Below are positions 1 through 7,180 of a DNA stretch of 64,000 bases, in pieces. Source of the DNA: Tamlana sp038148895 (GTDB lineage: Bacteria > Bacteroidota > Bacteroidia > Flavobacteriales > Flavobacteriaceae); NCBI GenBank assembly GCA_038148895.1, contig JBBVGQ010000001.1, one strand, 5' to 3'. Under the pieces are notes generated by a model. That model worked only from the letters and a program-made list of their open reading frames with translations. It was not told the DNA's origin and did no database searches. The stretch's first letter is position 1; every line of letters begins with the position of its first letter. The translations under genes and the position numbers were made by a program.

Positions 1-467
1 TGTAGCCAACGGAATAGCCATTTACAAAAGGGGTTTGTAAAAACCTTTTTCATGCGTTTATAGCCTTTATCTCCTGGGCCCAAACCGTCACCATGACCTA
101 TAAAAAATGTTTTGTCATTAAAAGTGAATTCTTTGGGTTTGTGATAAACGGGAATGTTCAACTCTTCTTCAAAATAACCGTTCATCCAAAGGTCGTGATT
201 GCCCACAAAGTAATAGATTGGAATGCCCGAATCACTAATTTCGGCAAGTTTTCCGAGGGTTCGTGTAAATCCACGGGGCACCACGGTTTTAAATTCCATC
301 CAAAAATCGAATAAATCGCCAAGAAGAAAAATGGCAGCCGCATCATTTTTTACCTCGTCTAACCAAGCCACGAACTTTTTCTCGCGCGGACGAGAAGCTT
401 CAGCAGTTGGTGCACCCAAATGATTATCGGAAGCAAAGTATATTTTTTTTCCTTTTGGAATTTGCAT
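1..467 (-). CDS. lpxH: UDP-2,3-diacylglucosamine hydrolase, 3' end cut by window edge
   Basis: Removes UMP from UDP-2,3-diacylglucosamine to give lipid X in lipid A synthesis, at the cytoplasmic face of the inner membrane. The reading frame starts at the ATG at 467-465 and runs off the left edge, so about 155 residues are visible. The calcineurin-like metallophosphatase motifs appear in order: SDNHLG near residue 13, GDLFDFW near 50, GNHD near 90 and GHGDG near 122. This pattern of an aromatic-rich GDLFDFW and an early GNHD fits the LpxH-type family of Bacteroidota. It lies 105 bp after queD on the same strand, separated by dispersed hairpin repeats. The C-terminal residues that would separate LpxH from other phosphoesterases are not visible. 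Confidence 0.8.
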   Translation of the reverse strand, partial: MQIPKGKKIYFASDNHLGAPTAEASRPREKKFVAWLDEVKNDAAAIFLLGDLFDFWMEFKTVVPRGFTRTLGKLAEISDSGIPIYYFVGNHDLWMNGYFEEELNIPVYHKPKEFTFNDKTFFIGHGDGLGPGDKGYKRMKKVFTNPFCKWLFRWL

Positions 468-483
468 GCCGTAAATATAGCAT

Positions 484-503
484 ATTCCTGTGAACGCAGG
501 AAT
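484..503. repeat. Short dispersed hairpin, ATTCCTG/CAGGAAT type
   Basis: Seven-base inverted arms ATTCCTG and CAGGAAT enclose six bases between queD and lpxH. It matches the CATTCCTGCGAAAGCAGGAAT-like palindromes scattered through many flavobacterial genomes. It sits 9 bp from a second repeat family at 513-573. Confidence 0.55.
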
Positions 504-512
504 CACTTTTTT

Positions 513-573
513 GCGATAGGGGTTGTAGCAAGCTACCGTGTAGCGCGAAAGCCCGACCCAAAGGGTAATGCCC
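513..573 (-). repeat. Dispersed two-hairpin element, short copy
   Basis: Read on the minus strand it begins GGGCATTACC, has a small hairpin ACCC-ttt-GGGT, the core GGTCGGGCTTTC, a second hairpin GTAGC-tt-GCTAC, and ends CAACCCCTATCGC. The same order of conserved blocks with different and longer hairpin arms occurs on the plus strand at 40232-40345. Its first G is the last base of the queD stop codon, so the element abuts the gene. Confidence 0.65.
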
Positions 574-1028
574 TAAATATTATCATACTCAAACCATTCG
601 GCAAAAGAGCTATCGGTTTCTTGGAGTTTTAGGGAATGTAAATGTATGTGCTGTGGTAGCCGTTTACTTATTTTTTTTGCAAAATCTATCACCATCATTT
701 CGCTGGTTGGCTGATAATCAACTAGCAACACATTGTGCCCTCTGCTTTCCAATTCTTTGGCCAATTCTACATGGGGTGTGTTTTTATTGAACACGGTAGC
801 GTGGTCAAAAACATTAACAATTTCTTCTTTTACAATTTTCTTTAAATCGCCAAAATCTATCACCATCCCATATTTAACATTGTTGGTGTCTCTTATGGGT
901 TTCCCAATTACCGTTACGTACAGCTTATAGCTGTGGCCATGGACATTTTTGCATTTTCCATCGTAGCCGTAAAGGGCATGTCCAGTTTCAAAATCAAATT
1001 TTTTGGTGATGCGAATATTGTTTCCCAT
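573..1028 (-). CDS. queD: 6-carboxytetrahydropterin synthase (QueD / PTPS family)
   Basis: Converts dihydroneopterin triphosphate to 6-carboxytetrahydropterin, an early step of queuosine and 7-deazapurine synthesis. At 151 residues it is of normal family length. Zinc ligands are His17 (GHALY) and His30/His32 (VHGHSY). Cys26 is the likely catalytic cysteine, Asp75-His76 (DHATVF) the relay pair and Glu137 (LQETDS) the pterin-anchoring glutamate. A TATCTTTG box lies just upstream on the minus strand. QueD and eukaryotic-type PTPS share this fold; the Cys-containing loop favours QueD. No other queuosine gene is in the window. Confidence 0.85.
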   Translation of the reverse strand: MGNNIRITKKFDFETGHALYGYDGKCKNVHGHSYKLYVTVIGKPIRDTNNVKYGMVIDFGDLKKIVKEEIVNVFDHATVFNKNTPHVELAKELESRGHNVLLVDYQPTSEMMVIDFAKKISKRLPQHIHLHSLKLQETDSSFAEWFEYDNI

Positions 1029-1051
1029 TTGGAAAGAAGAATTTTGATATA

Positions 1052-1059
1052 CAAAGATA
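1052..1059 (-). promoter_or_regulatory. Flavobacterial -7 box for queD
   Basis: TATCTTTG on the minus strand, matching the Bacteroidota -7 consensus TAnnTTTG, 23 bp upstream of the queD start. No clear TTTG -33 box is seen. Confidence 0.45.
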
Positions 1060-1090
1060 TTGATTTTGTTTTATCAATTGGTTTTTAGAT

Positions 1091-1098
1091 TACATTTG
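1091..1098 (+). promoter_or_regulatory. Flavobacterial -7 box for the 2OG oxygenase gene
   Basis: TACATTTG on the plus strand, 42 bp upstream of the ATG at 1141. It is divergent from the queD promoter. The upstream T-rich stretch could serve as the -33 region. Confidence 0.4.
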
Positions 1099-1140
1099 CG
1101 CGCTTTTATTTAATTACAGTTAAAAGCTTTATACGAAACA

Positions 1141-1782
1141 ATGAGTCATCTTTTTGAAGCCATAGATTTTGAGGAAAACCAAATGTATGAGCAAATTATT
1201 GCTGACATAGGGAAGCAGCAATACAGCATTGTTGAAGACTTCTTTTCTAATGAAGAAGTGGATTTTTTAAGGCAAATGTTGCAACAAAGGCATGAAGAAG
1301 ATGCGTTTAAAAAAGCCGCCATTGGCAATAGGGTTAATGAGGTTATTGTGAAGTCCATTAGAGGTGATTTGATTTTATGGATGGACGAAACCAATGCCAA
1401 CAGTACTGAAAAACTATTTTTTAATAAGGTTAACGATTTGATTGCCTATTTAAACAGAACATGTTTTTTGGGTATTTTGAACAAAGAGTTTCATTACGCC
1501 ATTTATCCTGAAGGCACATTTTATAAACGCCATATTGATACTTTTCAAAATGATGATAGGCGCAAATTGTCGTTTGTCTGTTACTTGAATGAGGATGGTT
1601 GGTTGCCCGAAAAAGGTGGTGAACTGGTGCTTTATTTTGATGAAAATGGGCAAGAGGTTGAAAAAGTAATTTACCCTTTCCCCGGAAGAATAGTTATTTT
1701 TGAAAGCCAAATCATAGAACACGAGGTAAGGCCTGTAAAAACAGAGCGCCTTAGCATTACGGGCTGGTTAAAAACCCGATAG
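1141..1782 (+). CDS. 2-oxoglutarate/Fe(II)-dependent oxygenase, prolyl-hydroxylase-like
   Basis: A 213-residue protein with the double-stranded beta-helix signature of 2OG-Fe(II) oxygenases. Iron ligands are His131 and Asp133 (KRHIDTF) and His194 (IEHEV). Arg203 (ERLSITGW) is the expected 2-oxoglutarate anchor. The segment GGELVLYFDENG between the motifs is typical of the SM-20/EGLN-like prolyl 4-hydroxylase group. In bacteria some of these hydroxylate elongation factor Tu or ribosomal proteins, but the substrate here cannot be read from sequence. It is monocistronic and divergent from queD. Confidence 0.75.
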   Translation: MSHLFEAIDFEENQMYEQIIADIGKQQYSIVEDFFSNEEVDFLRQMLQQRHEEDAFKKAAIGNRVNEVIVKSIRGDLILWMDETNANSTEKLFFNKVNDLIAYLNRTCFLGILNKEFHYAIYPEGTFYKRHIDTFQNDDRRKLSFVCYLNEDGWLPEKGGELVLYFDENGQEVEKVIYPFPGRIVIFESQIIEHEVRPVKTERLSITGWLKTR

Positions 1783-1783
1783 C

Positions 1784-1864
1784 TTATCTGCGCCCTCTGT
1801 ATCGGTTGTAAAAATAGATGATGATTAATACAATAGCGAGTATTAGAAATAGTCTGTTTCCCAT
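1784..1864 (-). CDS. 26-residue single-pass membrane peptide
   Basis: A short frame from the ATG at 1864-1862 to TAA at 1786-1784. It encodes a peptide starting MGNRLFLILA, with a hydrophobic core at residues 4-18 and the basic tail NRYRGRR, the layout of a small inner-membrane protein with its positive end in the cytoplasm. It lies 17 bp after a 56-residue membrane protein in the same direction and may be the last gene of the MATE transcript. No homologue is recognised. The case rests on composition and position only. Confidence 0.4.
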   Translation of the reverse strand: MGNRLFLILAIVLIIIYFYNRYRGRR

Positions 1865-1881
1865 GACGTTAAACGGATTAA

Positions 1882-2052
1882 TTACTGATTCTGTTTTTTG
1901 TTATACCTATAAATTAAATAGGCGATGAGCACAAGAGCCACAAAAGGCAGCATACTGCCTATAAAAACGCCAATTTCGTAGCCTTTGTCCGGGGCATTTT
2001 TTATCTTCTCTTTAATATCAATGTCTTGAAGAAGGGCAATAATGGAATTCAT
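1882..2052 (-). CDS. 56-residue single-pass membrane protein
   Basis: The preferred start is the ATG at 2052 (MNSIIALLQD), which leaves a 23 bp gap after the MATE gene. An in-frame ATG 21 bases earlier at 2073 is possible. The protein has a short polar N-terminal helix, a hydrophobic span at about residues 29-47, and ends YNKKQNQ. The family is not recognised. Same strand and close spacing suggest co-transcription with the upstream MATE transporter, but a functional link is not demonstrated. Confidence 0.5.
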   Translation of the reverse strand: MNSIIALLQDIDIKEKIKNAPDKGYEIGVFIGSMLPFVALVLIAYLIYRYNKKQNQ

Positions 2053-2075
2053 TTTTGTGGTGCTAGTATGCAAAG

Positions 2076-3410
2076 TTAGTTGTTTTGCGACAGAGGTATA
2101 AATATTTTCCTGAATTTTATGATTAACGGAATGCCTCTAGCTATTATCCAAAAAGTCATGGCTATAAAAATGGCATACAATTTATAGTCTAAATGGTCTA
2201 GAAAAAACAGGATGGGAATGAACACCAAAAAGGTTGAAAACAGCAATACGTTTCTCAGATATTTCATTTTTCCTAAACCTTTAAAAATACCGTCAAAAAT
2301 AAAGGCCAATGTACAAAAGGGTTGCATGGCCAGTATAATCCAAAATATGTTATAAAACTCTTTCAGCACTTCAGCTTCTTTGGTAAATACACGCCCAATG
2401 GGATAATAAAAAACTGCTCCAACAATACCTAAAACTACCCCAATAATGAGTCCGTATTTTATGAGTTTGTTGCTCAATTCCAAAAGGGAACCATAAGTTT
2501 GCGCGCCAAAAAGTTTACCAGACAAAATATTTCCAGCACTTGCGTAACCATCAACAATAAAGGCACCTAAAAACCAAAGGTTAATGGCAATGGTATAAGC
2601 GGCTATATACGATGCCCCGTAACTTGTTGCAAAGGCACTGGCATAATATAGCGTGACGTTTAGTGCAACGGTGCGGACAAACAGGTTAAGAATCATTAAA
2701 ATAAATCGATTGATTTCCTTGTTGAAAGGAAAACTGATTTTCAATGGAATAACCGTTTTTTTGAGTAAAAAGTAAGCTGAAAGCAAGGCCATTAAAATTT
2801 GGGCTGCAACACTCGCATAGGCAGCGCCTTCAATATGCATTGCGGGAATATAGCCTTCAATACCATAAACCAAAACAATGTCCAGTAAAATGTTTGAAAC
2901 AGCTCCAATTATGGCAATTACCATAGGATAATAGGTGTTTTGAAGCCCTCTAAAAGCACCAAAAACGGCTATGGTAAATAAGGTAAAAGGAAAACCAAGC
3001 ACCCTAATCTTATAGTAAACAACCGTATAGTCCAAAATTAAGTTTGAGGCATTGTACAATTTAAAGATACTTTTTGCAAATGGGTAAGTCCCTAGGATAA
3101 TTAAGATACTTAAGGAGGTAATTATAAGTATGGCTTGTGCCGGAAGATTTTTTACCTGTTCTAATTTATTGGCACCAACATATTGAGATACAATTGATGA
3201 AATGACACTTCTGGTTTGTCCGAGTACCCAAATTAGCATAGACAAAAAAGTAGAAACAATACCCACAGCAGCCAATGATTCGGTGGCATTAATTTCAATA
3301 TTGCCAATTATTGCAGCATCGGTGAGCGATAATATAGGTTCAGACACGCCCGAAATCAATGCAGGAATAGCCAATTTGTTGATATGTTTTAAACTAATGT
3401 CTATTTTCAT
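2076..3410 (-). CDS. MATE family multidrug/toxin efflux transporter (DinF-like)
   Basis: A 444-residue integral membrane protein with the hydrophobic periodicity expected of the 12-helix MATE fold. N-terminal features include the LAIPALISGVSEPILSL segment and the DAAIIGN motif of helix 1-2, followed by FRGLQNTYYP in the middle, both typical of MATE and DinF-like Na+ or H+ antiporters. Members export cationic drugs or metabolites; the substrate is unknown here. The protein is intact and of usual length. Two tiny membrane-protein genes follow on the same strand. Confidence 0.85.
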   Translation of the reverse strand: MKIDISLKHINKLAIPALISGVSEPILSLTDAAIIGNIEINATESLAAVGIVSTFLSMLIWVLGQTRSVISSIVSQYVGANKLEQVKNLPAQAILIITSLSILIILGTYPFAKSIFKLYNASNLILDYTVVYYKIRVLGFPFTLFTIAVFGAFRGLQNTYYPMVIAIIGAVSNILLDIVLVYGIEGYIPAMHIEGAAYASVAAQILMALLSAYFLLKKTVIPLKISFPFNKEINRFILMILNLFVRTVALNVTLYYASAFATSYGASYIAAYTIAINLWFLGAFIVDGYASAGNILSGKLFGAQTYGSLLELSNKLIKYGLIIGVVLGIVGAVFYYPIGRVFTKEAEVLKEFYNIFWIILAMQPFCTLAFIFDGIFKGLGKMKYLRNVLLFSTFLVFIPILFFLDHLDYKLYAIFIAMTFWIIARGIPLIIKFRKIFIPLSQNN

Positions 3411-3498
3411 TTATCTGGATTTTTGCAATGGCTTCTTTTTCCGTCTTTTAGATATCGGTTGGAGACAACCATTAAATGCCCAATGCCCATTATGGGCT

Positions 3499-4023
3499 TC
3501 ATAAGGGCAATTCATAGCAGTAAAAAGGATGTTCACTTTGTTTTGGAAAATAAATGGGTTCCAGGCGTTTATAGCCACGGCACTCATAAAATCTCATGTT
3601 TCTTGGGTTTTTTGAAAAGGTGTCCAATCTAACAGATTTATACCCATTGTCTGCAGCATAAGTTTCGGCAAACGCCATGAGCTGTTGGGCATAACCCATT
3701 CCCTGATGTTTTGGGTGGATTGCCAAACGATGTATGTAAATATTTTTATTATTTGGTGTTAACCATAAAACAGGTTTGTAAATATCGTCCATAAAAGTGG
3801 AAATGGTAATACAGCCAATCAGATCACTATTTTCTTCGATAACAAAAAGTTCGTCACGTTCTAAATCAATTAAAAATGCATTTTTATTGGGGTAATGTTC
3901 GTTCCATTGAAAGATGTGTTGTTCTGCCATAAAAGCCGCACAGGACTTCGTTATCTCAAGAATGGCATCAATATCTAAATTTGTGGCTTTGCGAATCATT
4001 AAAATGTTATACTTTTGCGTCAA
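3499..4023 (-). CDS. GNAT family N-acetyltransferase
   Basis: An acetyl-CoA-dependent acetyltransferase of 174 residues from the first ATG. The start may be the internal ATG at 3999, giving MIRKATNLDID, where the GNAT fold normally begins. The acetyl-CoA pyrophosphate loop is visible in the segment HPKHQGMGYAQQL, and RFYECRGYKR is the usual C-terminal strand. Substrate unknown. The promoter of the divergent universal stress gene (3988-4017) overlaps its start region, so the two genes may influence each other. Confidence 0.75.
   Translation of the reverse strand: MTQKYNILMIRKATNLDIDAILEITKSCAAFMAEQHIFQWNEHYPNKNAFLIDLERDELFVIEENSDLIGCITISTFMDDIYKPVLWLTPNNKNIYIHRLAIHPKHQGMGYAQQLMAFAETYAADNGYKSVRLDTFSKNPRNMRFYECRGYKRLEPIYFPKQSEHPFYCYELPL
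3988..4017 (+). promoter_or_regulatory. Promoter of the universal stress protein gene
   Basis: TTTG at 3988-3991, an 18 bp spacer and TACTTTTG at 4010-4017 match the Bacteroidota -33/-7 promoter. It lies 34 bp before the ATG at 4052 and overlaps the start of the divergent GNAT gene. Confidence 0.55.
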
Positions 4024-4051
4024 AGTTATTGTAATTTAACTTTAAATCAGC

Positions 4052-4846
4052 ATGAAGAATATTTTAGTTCCAGTAGGTTCGTCAAAAAATGCGCTAAGCC
4101 ATTTACAGTATGCTGTAGATTTTGCTGAGGCCTTTGGGGCTAAACTTTTTGTAGTTCAGGTGTATAATGTATACACCAAAGCTGGGACAATGATTAATGT
4201 AGATGACATTATTCAAAGGGAAAGCTTGGAGTTTTTAAATAATTTGGTGTCCCAAATCAATACAAAAAATGTTGATGTTACGGTTAAGGTTTTAAAAGGT
4301 AAGTTAATTGATACTATGGAATTGGCCTGTAAAGCGGCCGATGTAGATTTGGTATTAGTGGAGCCCAGAACAAACTCCATAAAAGAAGAGGTTTTTTTGG
4401 GGGAAACGTCAGGTAAAATCATAAAACAGATGCAGGTTCCAGCGCTTATTGTGCCGGAGGGTTATGCCTTTTCTGTGCCAAAAAGTATTTTGATGGCTAT
4501 TAAGTCGGCCATAATTAAAAGAGAAAATGTTTTGGCTCCTTTGGCATTCATAAAGGAAAAATTTCAGGCAACAGTAGATTTGTTGTTGGTAAAAACGCCT
4601 TTTTATAACGAAGATGATTTTAAAGTAAATAAGGATTTAAAATCATTGGTGAATACCATAACCAAAACGGAAAGCGCTACCACATATCATGGTGTATTGC
4701 GGCATTTTGAGTCGCATAATCCAGATATGTTGTGTGTGGTAAGAAGAAAAAGAGGATTTTTTACCAAAAAATGGGAAAAGAATGTAATTTTGAAAAAAGA
4801 TTTTTCTAGTTCAATTCCAGTGTTGGTTTTACGAGGATTAAAATAG
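4052..4846 (+). CDS. Universal stress protein (UspA family)
   Basis: A 264-residue cytoplasmic protein. It begins with the hallmark strand MKNILVPVGSSKNA and a helix with HLQYAVDFAEAFGAKL, as in UspA domains. LVEPRTNSIKE and GETSGKIIKQMQVPALIVPEG give the strand and C-terminal loop of the first domain. The second half (about 150-264) looks like a degenerate second Usp domain ending SIPVLVLRG. Two-domain Usp proteins of this size are common in Bacteroidota and are linked to starvation or stress survival. It is followed directly by tRNA-Ala on the same strand. Confidence 0.8.
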   Translation: MKNILVPVGSSKNALSHLQYAVDFAEAFGAKLFVVQVYNVYTKAGTMINVDDIIQRESLEFLNNLVSQINTKNVDVTVKVLKGKLIDTMELACKAADVDLVLVEPRTNSIKEEVFLGETSGKIIKQMQVPALIVPEGYAFSVPKSILMAIKSAIIKRENVLAPLAFIKEKFQATVDLLLVKTPFYNEDDFKVNKDLKSLVNTITKTESATTYHGVLRHFESHNPDMLCVVRRKRGFFTKKWEKNVILKKDFSSSIPVLVLRGLK

Positions 4847-4855
4847 AAATAAATT

Positions 4856-4929
4856 GGGGATGTAGCTCAGTTGGCTAGAGCGCTTGACTGGCAGTCAAGA
4901 GGTCGTCGGTTCGAGCCCGATCTTCTCCA
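4856..4929 (+). tRNA. tRNA-Ala (anticodon GGC)
   Basis: A cloverleaf can be drawn over 74 bases. The anticodon stem CTTGA/TCAAG encloses loop CTGGCAG, giving anticodon GGC. The acceptor stem has G3 opposite T70, the classic alanine identity G-U pair. The T loop is TTCGAGC and the discriminator is A. The 3' CCA is not encoded. Confidence 0.93.
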
Positions 4930-4942
4930 CTTAATTGCAGAA

Positions 4943-4971
4943 AGGCTTCCATGAAATTGGAGGTCTTTTTT
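4943..4971 (+). terminator. Intrinsic terminator after tRNA-Ala
   Basis: Nine paired positions AGGCTTCCA/TGGAGGTCT (some G-T pairs) with a six-base loop, running into a T tract. It also separates the plus-strand tRNA from the convergent minus-strand operon ending at 4987. Confidence 0.7.
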
Positions 4972-4986
4972 ATTAATCATAAATTT

Positions 4987-6096
4987 TCAAATTAAAGCTA
5001 GGTCAAGATAGGGTTTAGCTTCATTTTTGGTTTTTTCTAACTCATTTAAAGCTTCAATATTTTTACTAAAAGCATAAATGTTGGAATATACCGGTACAGA
5101 ATAAAACGGTTTACATCCCTTTAGCAAGGGGTTGTTTTTATAGGTTGAAAAATGAATAAGATTATATCCTTTGTTTTTGAACTCATTATTAATTACTGAG
5201 AGAATAGTGCTAAAAACCTTTGGCTCGTTATCTGCTATCATTAAATCTGTTACGTAAACCTCTTTTAAATCATGTCCGGGTTTTGGCATTTTCGGATACC
5301 TTAAAATTTTACAAATCACGTTGAATACGTGGTAAACTATTTTGTATTGGTTTTTATATTTCAGCACCTTCGTCCGTTTGAAATTTTTAATGTCCCATGC
5401 AGCACAAACACCAACAATTTTTTCTTCTTTATAAACTATAAGATAGTCTTGAATGCTGAGTCCGCTGGCAGGAGTTAGCTTTTTTTTAAATAAGGTTTTA
5501 CTTAATTTTGGTGCAAGCGCCCTTTCCTTAAATCCTTTTTTCAGAAAATCAATGATTTGCTCTTCGTTGTCGGGATTACCACGAATGACCTTATACACAC
5601 TGACAATTTTCTTCTTCTTTGTAATCAATAAAGACCTTGTTTCAAGTTCGGCAAAATGAATTGTTGAGAGGTGTCGACTAAACCTAAAAGTATTATCCTT
5701 GAAATACTTTTCAACGGCCATGTTGCCATTAAGCACAGCACAGAAACCAATGTCGCTGTCGTTTAAAACCTTATCAAATAAGTATTCACACAATTGTTTA
5801 AAAAGCCCTTTGCCTCTAAAGTCCTTATGCAAACAAAAATTCCCAAAATATGAGACATTTTCAATTTTGTTGTTTATCAAACCCTTAAACTCTACATGTT
5901 TGCCAAAACCAACTAAAAGATTATCAACCAAAATGCCATAATGTGAGAATTGATTAGACCAGAATTTGTTGGAGCGAAATAGGTCTGGGCTCATGTCAAA
6001 ATACAATTCTATAAGATCAGTCTTCATTGGTGTTGAAGAAAGAATTTCTAACATGCGTTGGTTATACGATTCATCAAGTTTTTTTATACTGACCAT
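4987..6096 (-). CDS. GNAT-fold N-acyltransferase, last gene of the putative amino-lipid operon
   Basis: A 369-residue protein, about twice the length of a single GNAT domain. The N-terminal half has a recognisable acetyl-CoA site: YFGNFCLHKDFRGKGLFKQL at about residues 83-102, with the RGKGLF pyrophosphate loop. The C-terminal half has weak GNAT-like character (VYVTDLMIADNEP, then a helix and YNLIHFSTY), suggesting a tandem or degenerate second domain. It starts 9 bp after the BtaA-like gene and is the fourth gene of a tight minus-strand cluster. By context it may acylate an amino group on the pathway product; the acceptor is unknown and this role is inference. Confidence 0.65.
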   Translation of the reverse strand: MVSIKKLDESYNQRMLEILSSTPMKTDLIELYFDMSPDLFRSNKFWSNQFSHYGILVDNLLVGFGKHVEFKGLINNKIENVSYFGNFCLHKDFRGKGLFKQLCEYLFDKVLNDSDIGFCAVLNGNMAVEKYFKDNTFRFSRHLSTIHFAELETRSLLITKKKKIVSVYKVIRGNPDNEEQIIDFLKKGFKERALAPKLSKTLFKKKLTPASGLSIQDYLIVYKEEKIVGVCAAWDIKNFKRTKVLKYKNQYKIVYHVFNVICKILRYPKMPKPGHDLKEVYVTDLMIADNEPKVFSTILSVINNEFKNKGYNLIHFSTYKNNPLLKGCKPFYSVPVYSNIYAFSKNIEALNELEKTKNEAKPYLDLALI

Positions 6097-6105
6097 TAAT
6101 GCAGA

Positions 6106-7176
6106 TTAACTTGTTTTTAATTGTACTGCAGAATAGAAAGGAAATCTATCTACATTTGTTGTTTGGCCATCAAATTCTTCATTGGGAATCATTGCCTTAC
6201 AAAGGTTCTCGTTAATGGGGTTTTTATGGATGTATCTTAAGAATACGGTTGGTTTAACTTTCGACTTTTTATGAATAACATCTATTAGATTGTTCATTTC
6301 TTTTTCTTCCATCCAATCACAAATATTTGAAAGGGCATAATTTTTAAAATGTAATTCCTCATGCTCCATAATTTCTTCCGAAACAGACTTTACTTTAAAC
6401 GTAATATTACCTTGGTGTTTTATGAGGTTTTCATGAAGATGGTCCTGCAAGTAGGTAGGATATGCCTCTTCAAATTTTACTTCTCCTAAAAGGTAGTATT
6501 GCAGATAAAAGTTTTTTCTGCATGGTGTTGCAATGAAGAAATCTTGGAACTTAGAATAAAATTTATCTGCAATCTTTCCCTCATGGTGTATTAATGCTTG
6601 TTCATCTAATCCTCTGTTTTTATAAAGCCGTGGTGAGAACGCAATATGGAACAATTTTTTGATGAATTTTTTTTCTAGGTGTGTTTTAAAATAATCCTTT
6701 TGTTCATCAAAATATTCTAAATCAAAATACCCCATAATTTTATCTTTTCCGATAAAAAACCTTAGGCAACTACAGAAGAATGAGATATATTTTTCAAATC
6801 TTGAACAGCCAATAACACCTTTGACAATACTTTTTTTATGCTGGTTCCAAAAAGTAAAATCCTCTTCAGACATATACGGAATCAATTTGTTGAAATATTT
6901 TATTCTGGTGTTCCTGTCGGTTTTTTTAAACCCTAAAAATTCTGCGGCCTCCTTAGATTTTAGATTCAGGGCGGCAATCAATTTAAGCTTGCATAACCTA
7001 ATCTGATTAATTGAAATATCTACAGCCGTGATTTGGGTATTATACTGTGCTAAAATTGATAAAGGAACTTCTCCGGCACTAGCAATGCAAAGCAAATTGC
7101 TGTTTTCTAGATTAAGGGCTTTTTGTTCCACTTGTGGGTCATCTTGAGAAATTCCAAAATCGTACAAATAGGCCAT
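6106..7176 (-). CDS. BtaA-like (DUF3419) S-adenosylmethionine 3-amino-3-carboxypropyl transferase
   Basis: The N-terminal region follows the BtaA/DUF3419 layout: DDPQVEQKAL, the SAM-binding strand LLCIASAGEVPLSIL (residues 28-42), AVDIS near residue 53, NQIRLCKLKLIAAL, and FW near residue 109. BtaA moves the 3-amino-3-carboxypropyl group of S-adenosylmethionine onto diacylglycerol to make homoserine-ether lipids. No BtaB-type N-methyltransferase is nearby, so a trimethylated betaine lipid is not predicted. The length of 356 residues is close to BtaA. The start lies 4 bp after the stop of the 1471-residue fusion, implying translational coupling. The acceptor may differ from diacylglycerol. Confidence 0.7.
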   Translation of the reverse strand: MAYLYDFGISQDDPQVEQKALNLENSNLLCIASAGEVPLSILAQYNTQITAVDISINQIRLCKLKLIAALNLKSKEAAEFLGFKKTDRNTRIKYFNKLIPYMSEEDFTFWNQHKKSIVKGVIGCSRFEKYISFFCSCLRFFIGKDKIMGYFDLEYFDEQKDYFKTHLEKKFIKKLFHIAFSPRLYKNRGLDEQALIHHEGKIADKFYSKFQDFFIATPCRKNFYLQYYLLGEVKFEEAYPTYLQDHLHENLIKHQGNITFKVKSVSEEIMEHEELHFKNYALSNICDWMEEKEMNNLIDVIHKKSKVKPTVFLRYIHKNPINENLCKAMIPNEEFDGQTTNVDRFPFYSAVQLKTS

Positions 7177-7180
7177 AAGT

